From the NCBI RefSeq assembly GCF_041296385.1, contig NC_091014.1:47696078-47760077 (forward strand): a stretch of 64,000 bases of DNA. The letters are read 5' to 3'. Position numbers and translations under genes: made by a program. This document shows positions 11,301-22,932 of the stretch, piece after piece. Numbering within the stretch: position 1 is the stretch's first letter; the number at the start of each line of letters is the position of its first letter. The stretch comes from Aphelocoma coerulescens. Taxonomy: Eukaryota > Chordata > Aves > Passeriformes > Corvidae. The notes under the pieces are model-generated. The model saw only the letters and a list, made by a program, of their open reading frames with translations, searched no databases and was not told the origin of the DNA.

Positions 11301-12167
11301 CCTGATTTCTGGCTCAATCTAGGGTTAGGGTTAGGGTTAGGGTTATGCCTAGGGTTAGGCTTGAGAAAACCACAAAGCCAGGAGCTCCAGGGATACTCCC
11401 CATGCGAAAGGCAGGCCAAGCTTATCGCAGCACAGCCAAAACCTTGCTCTCACTTCTTCATTCTTCTTGGGATTCACCACAGCCCAATGCCCGATTTCTG
11501 GCTCAAACTAGGGTTAGGGTTACGCCTAGGGTTAGGCTTGAGAAAACCACAAAGCCAGGAGCTCCAGGGACACTCACCATGTGAAAGGCAGGCCAAGTTG
11601 AGCACGATACAGTTAAAACCTTGCTCCCTCTTCTTCTTTCTGCTTGGAACTCGCCGCCGCCCAATGCCCCATTTCTGGCTCAAACTAGGGTTATGGTCGT
11701 GGTTACACCTAGTGTTAGGGTTTGAGAAATCCACAAAGCCAGGAGCTCCGGGGATACTCAGCATGTGAAAGGCAGGCCAAGCTTATCGCAGCACAAGCAA
11801 AACCTTGCTCCCTCTTCTTCTTTCTGCTTGGAACTTGCCACAGCCCAATGCCCGATTTCTGGCTCAAACTAGGGTTAGGGTTAGGGTTAGGGTTACGCCT
11901 AGGGTTAGGCTTGAGAAAACCACAAAGCCAGGAGCTCCAGGGACACTCACCATGCGAAAGGCAGGCCAAGTTGAGCACGATACAGTTAAAACCTTGCTCC
12001 CTCTTCTTCTTTCTGCTTGGAACTCACCGCCGCCCAATGCCCCATTTCTGGCTCAAACTAGGTTATGGTTATGGTTACACCTAGTGTTAGGGTTTGAGAA
12101 ATCCACAAAACCAGGAGCTCCAGGGATACTCAGAATGCGAAAGGCAGGCCAAGCTTATCGCAGCACA
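8303..12167 (+). repeat. Higher-order repeat A, copy 2
   Basis: Second copy of 1-3,865. I noticed no base difference between the copies in the stretches compared. The junction on the left (Y unit with TCCATAAAACC, then an X4) and the divergence on the right near 12,167 define the duplicated segment. The A period of about 45 monomers is not repeated a third time in full, but its first ~1 kb is close to 53,863-54,900. Confidence 0.9.
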
Positions 12168-13914
12168 GCCAAAACCTTGCTCCCACTTCTTCATTCTTCT
12201 TGGAAGTCGCCACAACCCAATGCCTGATTTCTGGCTCAATCTAGGGTTAGGGTTAGGGTTAGGGTTACGCCTAGGGTTAGGCTTGAGAAAACCACAAAGC
12301 CAGGAGCTCCAGGGACACTCACCATGCGAAAGGCAGGCCAAGTTGAGCACGATACAGTTAAAACCTTGCTCCCTCTTCTTCTTTCTGCTTGGAACTCGCC
12401 GCCGCCCAATGCCCCATTTCTGGCTCAAACTAGGGTTATGGTCGTGGTTACACCTAGTGTTAGGGTTTGAGAAATCCACAAAGCCAGGAGCTCCAGGGAC
12501 ACTCACCATGTGAAAGGCAGGCCAAGTTGAGCACGATACAGTTAAAACCTTGCTCCCTCTTCTTCTTTCTGCTTGGAACTCGCCGCCGCCCAATGCCCCA
12601 TTTCTGGCTCAAACTAGGGTTATGGTCGTGGTTACACCGAGTGTTAGGGTTTGAGAAATCCACAAAGCCAGGAGCTCCAGGGACACTCACCATGCGAAAG
12701 GCAGGCCAAGCTTATCGCAGCACAGCCAAAACCTTGCTCCCACTTCTTCATTCTTATTGGAATTCACCACAGCCCAATGCCCGATTTCTGGCTCAAACTA
12801 GGGTTAGGGTTATGCCTAGGGTTAGGCTTGAGAAAACCACAAAGCCAGGAGCTCCAGGGACACTCGCCACGCGAAAGGCAGGCCAAGTGGAGCACGATAC
12901 AGTTAAAACCTTGCTCCCTCTTCTTCTTTCTGCTTGGAACTCACCGCCGCCCAATGCCCCATTTCTGGCTCAAACTAGGTTATGGTTATGGTTACACCTA
13001 GTGTTAGGGTTTGAGAAATCCATAAACCCAGGAGCTCCAGGGATACTCAGCATGCGAAAGGCAGGCCAAGCTTATCGCAGCACAGCCAAAACCTTGCTCC
13101 CACTTCTTCATTCTTCTTGGAAGTCGCCACAACCCAATGCCTGATTTCTGGCTCAATCTAGGGTTAGGGTTAGGGTTAGGGTTATGCCTAGGGTTAGGCT
13201 TGAGAAAACCACAAAGCCAGGAGCTCCAGGGATACTCCCCATGCGAAAGGCAGGCCAAGCTTATCGCAGCACAGCCAAAACCTTGCTCTCACTTCTTCAT
13301 TCTTCTTGGGATTCACCACAGCCCAATGCCCGATTTCTGGCTCAAACTAGGGTTAGGGTTACGCCTAGGGTTAGGCTTGAGAAAACCACAAAGCCAGGAG
13401 CTCCAGGGACACTCACCATGTGAAAGGCAGGCCAAGTTGAGCACGATACAGTTAAAACCTTGCTCCCTCTTCCTCTTTCTGCTTGGAACTCACCGCCACC
13501 CAATGCCCCATTTCTGGCCCAAACTTCGGTTATGTTTATGGTTACACCTAGTGTTAGGATTTGAGAAATCCACAAAGCCAGGAGCTCCAGGGATACTCAG
13601 CATGCGAAAGGCAGGCCAAGCTTATCGCAGCACAGCCAAAACCTTGCTCCCTCTTCTTCATTCTTCTTGGAAGTCGCCACAACCCAATGCCTGATTTCTG
13701 GCTCAAACTAGGGTTAGGGTTAGGGTTAGGGTTACGCCTAGGTTAAGGTTTGAGAAAACCACAAAGCCAGGAGCTCCAGGGACACTCACCATGTGAAAGG
13801 CAGGCCAAGTTGAGCACGATACAGTTAAAACCTTGCTCCCTCTTCTTCTTTCTGCTTGGAACTCACCGCCGCCCAATGCCCCATTTCTGGCTCCAACTAG
13901 GGTTATGGTCGTGG
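12075..13914 (+). repeat. 10-monomer repeat B, copy 1 (1,840 bp)
   Basis: This block matches 13,915-15,754 at an offset of 1,840 bp, ten monomers. The offset drops to 1,839 bp near the right end, because a Yc unit (184 bp) in copy 1 corresponds to a 183 bp Y unit in copy 2 (compare 13,517 with 15,356). It carries the rare adjacent Y-Y pair at 12,299-12,666 and an X2 with TTATGCC near 12,810. Confidence 0.85.
12299..12666 (+). repeat. Adjacent Y-Y monomer pair
   Basis: Units 12,299-12,482 and 12,483-12,666 both carry AAGTTGAGCACG and both end in the TTATGGTCGTGG tail. Elsewhere a Y unit is almost always followed by an X unit. The two are nearly identical, which suggests tandem duplication of one 184 bp unit. 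The pair is present again at 14,139-14,506, so the event predates the 1,840 bp duplication. Confidence 0.85.
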
Positions 13915-15754
13915 TTACACCTAGTGTTAGGGTTTGAGAAATCCACAAAGCCAGGAGCTCTGGGGATACTCAGAATGCGAAAGGCAGGCCAAGCTTATCG
14001 CAGCACAGCCAAAACCTTGCTCCCACTTCTTCATTCTTCTTGGAAGTCGCCACAACCCAATGCCTGATTTCTGGCTCAATCTAGGGTTAGGGTTAGGGTT
14101 AGGGTTACGCCTAGGGTTAGGCTTGAGAAAACCACAAAGCCAGGAGCTCCAGGGACACTCACCATGCGAAAGGCAGGCCAAGTTGAGCACGATACAGTTA
14201 AAACCTTGCTCCCTCTTCTTCTTTCTGCTTGGAACTCGCCGCCGCCCAATGCCCCATTTCTGGCTCAAACTAGGGTTATGGTCGTGGTTACACCTAGTGT
14301 TAGGGTTTGAGAAATCCACAAAGCCAGGAGCTCCAGGGACACTCACCATGTGAAAGGCAGGCCAAGTTGAGCACGATACAGTTAAAACCTTGCTCCCTCT
14401 TCTTCTTTCTGCTTGGAACTCGCCGCCGCCCAATGCCCCATTTCTGGCTCAAACTAGGGTTATGGTCGTGGTTACACCGAGTGTTAGGGTTTGAGAAATC
14501 CACAAAGCCAGGAGCTCCAGGGACACTCACCATGCGAAAGGCAGGCCAAGCTTATCGCAGCACAGCCAAAACCTTGCTCCCACTTCTTCATTCTTATTGG
14601 AATTCACCACAGCCCAATGCCCGATTTCTGGCTCAAACTAGGGTTAGGGTTATGCCTAGGGTTAGGCTTGAGAAAACCACAAAGCCAGGAGCTCCAGGGA
14701 CACTCGCCACGCGAAAGGCAGGCCAAGTGGAGCACGATACAGTTAAAACCTTGCTCCCTCTTCTTCTTTCTGCTTGGAACTCACCGCCGCCCAATGCCCC
14801 ATTTCTGGCTCAAACTAGGTTATGGTTATGGTTACACCTAGTGTTAGGGTTTGAGAAATCCATAAACCCAGGAGCTCCAGGGATACTCAGCATGCGAAAG
14901 GCAGGCCAAGCTTATCGCAGCACAGCCAAAACCTTGCTCCCACTTCTTCATTCTTCTTGGAAGTCGCCACAACCCAATGCCTGATTTCTGGCTCAATCTA
15001 GGGTTAGGGTTAGGGTTAGGGTTATGCCTAGGGTTAGGCTTGAGAAAACCACAAAGCCAGGAGCTCCAGGGATACTCCCCATGCGAAAGGCAGGCCAAGC
15101 TTATCGCAGCACAGCCAAAACCTTGCTCTCACTTCTTCATTCTTCTTGGGATTCACCACAGCCCAATGCCCGATTTCTGGCTCAAACTAGGGTTAGGGTT
15201 ACGCCTAGGGTTAGGCTTGAGAAAACCACAAAGCCAGGAGCTCCAGGGACACTCACCATGTGAAAGGCAGGCCAAGTTGAGCACGATACAGTTAAAACCT
15301 TGCTCCCTCTTCCTCTTTCTGCTTGGAACTCACCGCCACCCAATGCCCCATTTCTGGCTCAAACTAGGTTATGGTTATGGTTACACCTAGTGTTAGGATT
15401 TGAGAAATCCACAAAGCCAGGAGCTCCAGGGATACTCAGCATGCGAAAGGCAGGCCAAGCTTATCGCAGCACAGCCAAAACCTTGCTCCCTCTTCTTCAT
15501 TCTTCTTGGAAGTCGCCACAACCCAATGCCTGATTTCTGGCTCAAACTAGGGTTAGGGTTAGGGTTAGGGTTACGCCTAGGTTAAGGTTTGAGAAAACCA
15601 CAAAGCCAGGAGCTCCAGGGACACTCACCATGTGAAAGGCAGGCCAAGTTGAGCACGATACAGTTAAAACCTTGCTCCCTCTTCTTCTTTCTGCTTGGAA
15701 CTCACCGCCGCCCAATGCCCCATTTCTGGCTCCAACTAGGGTTATGGTCGTGGT
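13915..15754 (+). repeat. 10-monomer repeat B, copy 2
   Basis: Second copy of the 1,840 bp block, again with the Y-Y pair (14,139-14,506) and the ACACCGAGTG variant also seen at 12,634. One unit replacement (Yc to ordinary Y near 15,350) distinguishes it from copy 1, which looks like local gene conversion or unequal exchange after the duplication. Confidence 0.84.
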
Positions 15755-18700
15755 TACACCTAGTGTTAGGGTTTGAGAAATCCACAAAGCCAGGAGCTCC
15801 GGGGATACTCAGCATGTGAAAGGCAGGCCAAGCTTATCGCAGCACAAGCAAAACCTTGCTCCTTCTTCTTCTTTCTGCTTGGAACTTGCCACAGCCCAAT
15901 GCCCGATTTCTGGCTCAAACTAGGGTTAGGGTTAGGGTTAGGGTTACGCCTAGGGTTAGGCTTGAGAAAACCACAAAGCCAGGAGCTCCAGGGACGCTCA
16001 CCATGCGAAAGGCAGGCCAAGTTGAGCACGATACAGTTAAAACCTTGCTCCCTCTTCTTCTTTCTGCTTGGAACTCACCGCCGCCCAATGCCCCATTTCT
16101 GGCTCAAACTAGGTTATGGTTATGGTTACACCTAGTGTTAGGGTTTGAGAAATCCACAAAACCAGGAGCTCCAGGGATACTCAGAATGCGAAAGGCAGGC
16201 CAAGCTTATCGCAGCACAGCCAAAACCTTGCTCCCACTTCTTCATTCTTCTTGGAAGTCGCCACAACCCAATGCCTGAGTTCTGGCTCAAACTAGGGTTA
16301 GGGTTATGCCTAGGGTTAGGCTTGAGAAAACCACAAAGCCAGGAGCTCCAGGGACACTCGCCACGCGAAAGGCAGGCCAAGTGGAGCACGATACAGTTAA
16401 AACCTTGCTCCCTCTTCTTCTTTCTGCTTGGAACTCGCCGCCGCCCAATGCCCCATTTCTGGCTCAAACTAGGTTATGGTTATGGTTACACCTAGTGTTA
16501 GGGTTTGAGAAATCCATAAACCCAGGAGCTCCAGGGATACTCAGCATGCGAAAGGCAGGCCAAGCTTATCGCAGCACAGCCAAAACCTTGCTCCCACTTC
16601 TTCATTCTTCTTGGAAGTCGCCACAACCCAATGCCTGATTTCTGGCTCAATCTAGGGTTAGGGTTAGGGTTAGGGTTATGCCTAGGGTTAGGCTTGAGAA
16701 AACCACAAAGCCAGGAGCTCCAGGGATACTCCCCATGCGAAAGGCAGGCCAAGCTTATCGCAGCACAGCCAAAACCTTGCTCCCACTTCTTCATTCTTCT
16801 TGGGATTCACCACAGCCCAATGCCCGATTTCTGGCTCAAACTAGGGTTAGGGTTACGCCTAGGGTTAGGCTTGAGAAAACCACAAAGCCAGGAGCTCCAG
16901 GGACACCCACCATGCGAAAGGCAGGCCAAGTTGAGCACGATACAGTTAAAACCTTGCTCCCTCTTCTTCTTTCTGCTTGGAACTCGCTGCCGCCCAATGC
17001 CCCATTTCTGGCTCAAAATAGGGTTATGGTCGTGGTTACACCTAGTGTTAGGGTTTGAGAAATCCACAAAGCCAGGAGCTCCAGGGATACTCAGCATGCG
17101 AAAGGCAGGCCAAGCTTATCGCAGCACAAGCAAAACCTTGCTCCATCTTCTTCATTCTTCTTGGAACTTGCCACAGCCCAATGCCCGATTTCTGTCTCAA
17201 TCTAGGGTTAGGGTTACGCCTAGGGTTAGGCTTGAGAAAACCACAAAGCCAGGAGCTCCAGGGACACTCACCATGCGAAAGGCAGGCCAAGTTGAGCACG
17301 ATACAGTTAAAACCTTGCTCCCTCTTCTTCTTTCTGCTTGGAACTCGCCGTCGCCCAATGCCCCATTTCTGGCTAAAACTAGGTTATGGTTATGGTTACA
17401 CCTAGTGTTAGGGTTTGAGAAAACCACAAAGCCAGGAGCTCCAGGGATACTCCCCATGCGAAAGGCAGGCCAAGCTTATCGCAGCACAGCCAAAACCTTG
17501 CTCCCACTTCTTCATTCTTATTGGAATTCACCACAGCCCAATGCCCGATTTCTGGCTCAAACTAGGGTTAGGGTTACGCCTAGGGTTAGGCTTGAGAAAA
17601 CCACAAAGCCAGGAGCTCCAGGGACACTCACCATGCGAAAGGCAGGCCAAGTTGAGCACGATACAGTTAAAACCTTGCTCCCTCTTCTTCTTTCTGCTTG
17701 GAACTCGCCGCCGCCCAATGCCCCATTTCTGGCTCAAACTAGGTTATGGTTATGGTTACACCTAGTGTTAGGGTTTGAGAAATCCATAAAACCAGGAGCT
17801 CCAGGGATACTCAGCATGCGAAAGGCAGGCCAAGCTTATCGCAGCACAGCCAAAACCTTGCTCCCACTACTTCATTCTTCTTGGAAGTCGCCACAACCCA
17901 ATGCCTGATTTCTGGCTCAATCTAGGGTTAGGGTTAGGGTTAGGGTTATGCCTAGGGTTAGGCTTGAGAAAACCACAAAGCCAGGAGCTCCAGGGATACT
18001 CCCCATGCGAAAGGCAGGCCAAGCTTATCGCAGCACAGCCAAAACCTTGCTCTCACTTCTTCATTCTTCTTGGGATTCACCACAGCCCAATGCCCGATTT
18101 CTGGCTCAAACTAGGGTTAGGGTTACGCCTAGGGTTAGGCTTGAGAAAACCACAAAGCCAGGAGCTCCAGGGACACTCACCATGTGAAAGGCAGGCCAAG
18201 TTGAGCACGATACAGTTAAAACCTTGCTCCCTCTTCCTCTTTCTGCTTGGAACTCACCGCCACCCAATGCCCCATTTCTGGCCCAAACTTCGGTTATGTT
18301 TATGGTTACACCTAGTGTTAGGATTTGAGAAATCCACAAAGCCAGGAGCTCCAGGGATACTCACCATGCGAAAGGCAGGCCAAGCTTATCGCAGCACAGC
18401 CAAAACCTTGCTCCCTCTTCTTCATTCTTCTTGGAAGTCGCCACAACCCAATGCCTGATTTCTGGCTCAAACTAGGGTTAGGGTTAGGGTTAGGGTTACG
18501 CCTAGGTTAAGGTTTGAGAAAACCACAAAGCCAGGAGCTCCAGGGACACTCACCATGTGAACGGCAGGCCAAGTTGAGCACGATACAGTTAAAACCTTGC
18601 TCCCTCTTCTTCTTTCTGCTTGGAACTCACCGCCACACAATGCCCCATTTCTGGCTCCAACTAGGGTTATGGTCGTGGTTACACCTAGTGTTAGGGTTTG

Positions 18701-21700
18701 AGAAATCCACAAAGCCAGGAGCTCCGGGGATACTCAGCATGCGAAAGGCAGGCCAAGCTTATCGCAGCACAAGCAAAACCTTGCTCCTTCTTCTTCTTTC
18801 TGCTTGTAACTTGCCACAGCCCAATGCCCGATTTCTGGCTCAAACTAGGGTTAGGGTTAGGGTTAGGGTTACGCCTAGGGTTAGGCTTGAGAAAACCACA
18901 AAGCCAGGAGCTCCAGGGACGCTCACCATGCGAAAGGCAGGCCAAGTTGAGCACGATACAGTTAAAACCTTGCTCCCTCTTCTTCTTTCTGCTTGGAACT
19001 CACCGCCGCCCAATGCCCCATTTCTGGCTCAAACTAGGTTATGGTTATGGTTACACCTAGTGTTAGGGTTTGAGAAATCCACAAAACCAGGAGCTCCAGG
19101 GATACTCAGAATGCGAAAGGCAGGCCAAGCTTATCGCAGCACAGCCAAAACCTTGCTCCCACTTCTTCATTCTTCTTGGAAGTCGCCACAACCCAATGCC
19201 CGATTTCTGGTTCAAACTAGGGTTAGGGTTACGCCTAGGGTTAGGCTTGAGAAAACCACAAAGCCAGGAGCTCCAGGGACACTCACCATGCGAAAGGCAG
19301 GCCAAGTTGAGCACGATACAGTTAAAACCTTGCTCCCTCTTCTTCTTTCTGCTTGGAACTCGCCACCGCCCAATGCCCCATTTCTGGCTCAAACTAGGTT
19401 ATGGTTATGGTTACACCTAGTGTTAGGGTTTGAGAAATCCATAAAACCAGGAGCTCCAGGGATACTCAGCATGCGAAAGGCAGGCCAAGCTTATCGCAGC
19501 ACAGCCAAAACCTTGCTCCCACTACTTCATTCTTCTTGGAAGTCGCCACAACCCAATGCCTGATTTCTGGCTCAATCTAGGGTTAGGGTTAGGGTTAGGG
19601 TTATGCCTAGGGTTAGGCTTGAGAAAACCACAAAGCCAGGAGCTCCAGGGATACTCCCCATGCGAAAGGCAGGCCAAGCTTATTGCAGCACAGCCAAAAC
19701 CTTGCTCTCACTTCTTCATTCTTCTTGGGATTCACCACAGCCCAATGCCCGATTTCTGGCTCAAACTAGGGTTAGGGTTACGCCTAGGGTTAGGCTTGAG
19801 AAAACCACAAAGCCAGGAGCTCGAGGGACACTCGCCACGCGAAAGGCAGGCCAAGTGGAGCACGATACAGTTAAAACCTTGCTCCCTCTTCTTCTTTCTG
19901 CTTGGAACTCGCCGCCGCCCAATGCCCCATTTCTGGCTCAAACTAGGTTATGGTTATGGTTACACCTAGTGTTAGGATTTGAGAAATCCACAAAGCCAGG
20001 AGCTCCAGGGATACTCAGCATGCGAAAGGCAGGCCAAGCTTATCGCAGCACAGCCAAAACCTTGCTCCCTCTTCTTCATTCTTCTTGGAAGTCGCCACAA
20101 CCCAATGCCTGATTTCTGGCTCAATCTAGGGTTAGGGTTAGGGTTAGGGTTACGCCTAGGGTTAGGCTTGAGAAAACCACAAAGCCAGGAGCTCCAGGGA
20201 TACTCACCATGCGAAAGGCAGGCCAAGCTTATCGCAGCACAGCCAAAACCTTGCTCCCACTTCTTCATTCTTATTGGAATTCACCACAGCCCAATGCCCG
20301 ATTTCTGGCTCAAACTAGGGTTAGGGTTACGCCTAGGGTTAGGCTTGAGAAAACCACAAAGCCAGGAGCTCCAGGGACACCCACCATGCGAAAGGCAGGC
20401 CAAGTTGAGCACGATACAGTTAAAACCTTGCTCCCTCTTCTTCTTTCTGCTTGGAACTCGCTGCCGCCCAATGCCCCATTTCTGGCTCAAAATAGGGTTA
20501 TGGTCGTGGTTACACCTAGTGTTAGGGTTTGAGAAATCCACAAAGCCAGGAGCTCCGGGGATACTCAGCATGCGAAAGGCAGGCCAAGCTTATCGCAGCA
20601 CAAGCAAAACCTTGCTCCCTCTTCTTCATTCTTCTTGGAACTTGCCACAGCCCAATGCCCGATTTCTGTCTCAATCTAGGGTTAGGGTTACGCCTAGGGT
20701 TAGGCTTGAGAAAACCACAAAGCCAGGAGCTCCAGGGACGCTCACCATGCGAAAGGCAGGCCAAGTTGAGCACGATACAGTTAAAACCTTGCTCCCTCTT
20801 CTTCTTTCTGCTTGGAACTCACCGCCGCCCAATGCCCCATTTCTGGCTCAAACTAGGTTATGGTTATGGTTACACCTAGTGTTAGGGTTTGAGAAATCCA
20901 CAAAACCAGGAGCTCCAGGGATACTCAGAATGCGAAAGGCAGGCCAAGCTTATCGCAGCACAGCCAAAACCTTGCTCCCACTTCTTCATTCTTCTTGGAA
21001 GTCGCCACAACCCAATGCCCGATTTCTGGCTCAAACTAGGGTTAGGGTTACGCCTAGGGTTAGGCTTGAGAAAACCACAAAGCCAGGAGCTCCAGGGACA
21101 CTCACCATGCGAAAGGCAGGCCAAGTTGAGCACGATACAGTTAAAACCTTGCTCCCTCTTCTTCTTTCTGCTTGGAACTCGCCGCCGCCCAATGCCCCAT
21201 TTCTGGCTCAAACTAGGTTATGGTTATGGTTACACCTAGTGTTAGGGTTTGAGAAATCCATAAAACCAGGAGCTCCAGGGATACTCAGCAAGCGAAATGC
21301 AGGCCAAGCTTATCGCAGCACAGCCAAAACCTTGCTCCCACTACTTCATTCTTCTTGGAAGTCGCCACAACCCAATGCCTGATTTCTGGCTCAATCTAGG
21401 GTTAGGGTTAGGGTTAGGGTTATGCCTAGGGTTAGGCTTGAGAAAACCACAAAGCCAGGAGCTCCAGGGATACTCCCCATGCGAAAGGCAGGCCAAGCTT
21501 ATCGCAGCACAGCCAAAACCTTGCTCTCACTTCTTCATTCTTCTTGGGATTCACCACAGCCCAATGCCCGATTTCTGGCTCAAACTAGGGTTAGGGTTAC
21601 GCCTAGGGTTAGGCTTGAGAAAACCACAAAGCCAGGAGCTCCAGGGACACTCACCATGTGAAAGGCAGGCCAAGTTGAGCACGATACAGTTAAAACCTTG

Positions 21701-22187
21701 CTCCCTCTTCCTCTTTCTGCTTGGAACTCACCGCCACCCAATGCCCCATTTCTGGCCCAAACTTCGGTTATGTTTATGGTTACACCTAGTGTTAGGATTT
21801 GAGAAATCCACAAAGCCAGGAGCTCCAGGGATACTCACCATGCGAAAGGCAGGCCAAGCTTATCGCAGCACAGCCAAAACCTTGCTCCCTCTTCTTCATT
21901 CTTCTTGGAAGTCGCCACAACCCAATGCCTGATTTCTGGCTCAAACTAGGGTTAGGGTTAGGGTTAGGGTTACGCCTAGGTTAAGGTTTGAGAAAACCAC
22001 AAAGCCAGGAGCTCCAGGGACACTCACCATGTGAACGGCAGGCCAAGTTGAGCACGATACAGTTAAAACCTTGCTCCCTCTTCTTCTTTCTGCTTGGAAC
22101 TCACCGCCGCCCAATGCCCCATTTCTGGCTCCAACTAGGGTTATGGTCGTGGTTACACCTAGTGTTAGGGTTTGAGAAATCCACAAA

Positions 22188-22376
22188 GCCAGGAGCTCCG
22201 GGGATACTCAGCATGTGAAAGGCAGGCCAAGCTTATCGCAGCACAAGCAAAACCTTGCTCCTTCTTCTTCTTTCTGCTTGGAACTTGCCACAGCCCAATG
22301 CCCGATTTCTGGCTCAAACTAGGGTTAGGGTTAGGGTTAGGGTTACGCCTAGGGTTAGGCTTGAGAAAACCACAAA
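22188..22376 (+). repeat. Reference X4h monomer (X-Y hybrid, 189 bp)
   Basis: Starts like X (AAGCTTATCGCAGCACAAGC) but has a Y-like pyrimidine tract (CTTCTTCTTTCTGCTTGG, preceded by TCCTT) before returning to X sequence (ACTTGCCACAGCCC and four intact hexamers). It carries GGAGCTCCGGGGATACTC and often CATGTG. I infer it arose by exchange between X and Y units inside the shared AAAACCTTGCTCC block. It occurs in most of the higher-order repeats, usually just after a Y unit with TCGTGG. Confidence 0.82.
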
Positions 22377-22932
22377 GCCAGGAGCTCCAGGGACACTCAC
22401 CATGCGAAAGGCAGGCCAAGTTGAGCACGATACAGTTAAAACCTTGCTCCCTCTTCTTCTTTCTGCTTGGAACTCACCGCCGCCCAATGCCCCATTTCTG
22501 GCTCCAACTAGGGTTATGGTCGTGGTTACACCTAGTGTTAGGGTTTGAGAAATCCACAAAGCCAGGAGCTCCGGGGATACTCAGCATGTGAAAGGCAGGC
22601 CAAGCTTATCGCAGCACAAGCAAAACCTTGCTCCTTCTTCTTCTTTCTGCTTGGAACTTGCCACAGCCCAATGCCCGATTTCTGGCTCAAACTAGGGTTA
22701 GGGTTAGGGTTAGGGTTACGCCTAGGGTTAGGCTTGAGAAAACCACAAAGCCAGGAGCTCCAGGGACACTCACCATGCGAAAGGCAGGCCAAGTTGAGCA
22801 CGATACAGTTAAAACCTTGCTCCCTCTTCTTCTTTCTGCTTGGAACTCACCGCCGCCCAATGCCCCATTTCTGGCTCAAACTAGGTTATGTTTATGGTTA
22901 CACCTAGTGTTAGGGTTTGAGAAATCCACAAA
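22188..22932 (+). repeat. Tandem duplication of an X4h-Y dimer
   Basis: Units 22,188-22,376 (X4h, 189 bp) and 22,377-22,560 (Y, 184 bp) are followed by the same pair at 22,561-22,749 and 22,750-22,932, an offset of 373 bp. The last Y is the 183 bp form and carries TTATGTTTATGG, intermediate towards the Yc tail. This is the smallest recent-looking duplication I can see in the window. Confidence 0.85.

Noticed and set aside
19979..21382. Long open reading frames (up to 467 codons) as protein genes
   Set aside because: They are strings of the monomer translated in whichever frame is open; the same DNA gives equally open frames on both strands. No recognisable domain or conserved start context is seen, and length follows from unit sizes divisible by three.
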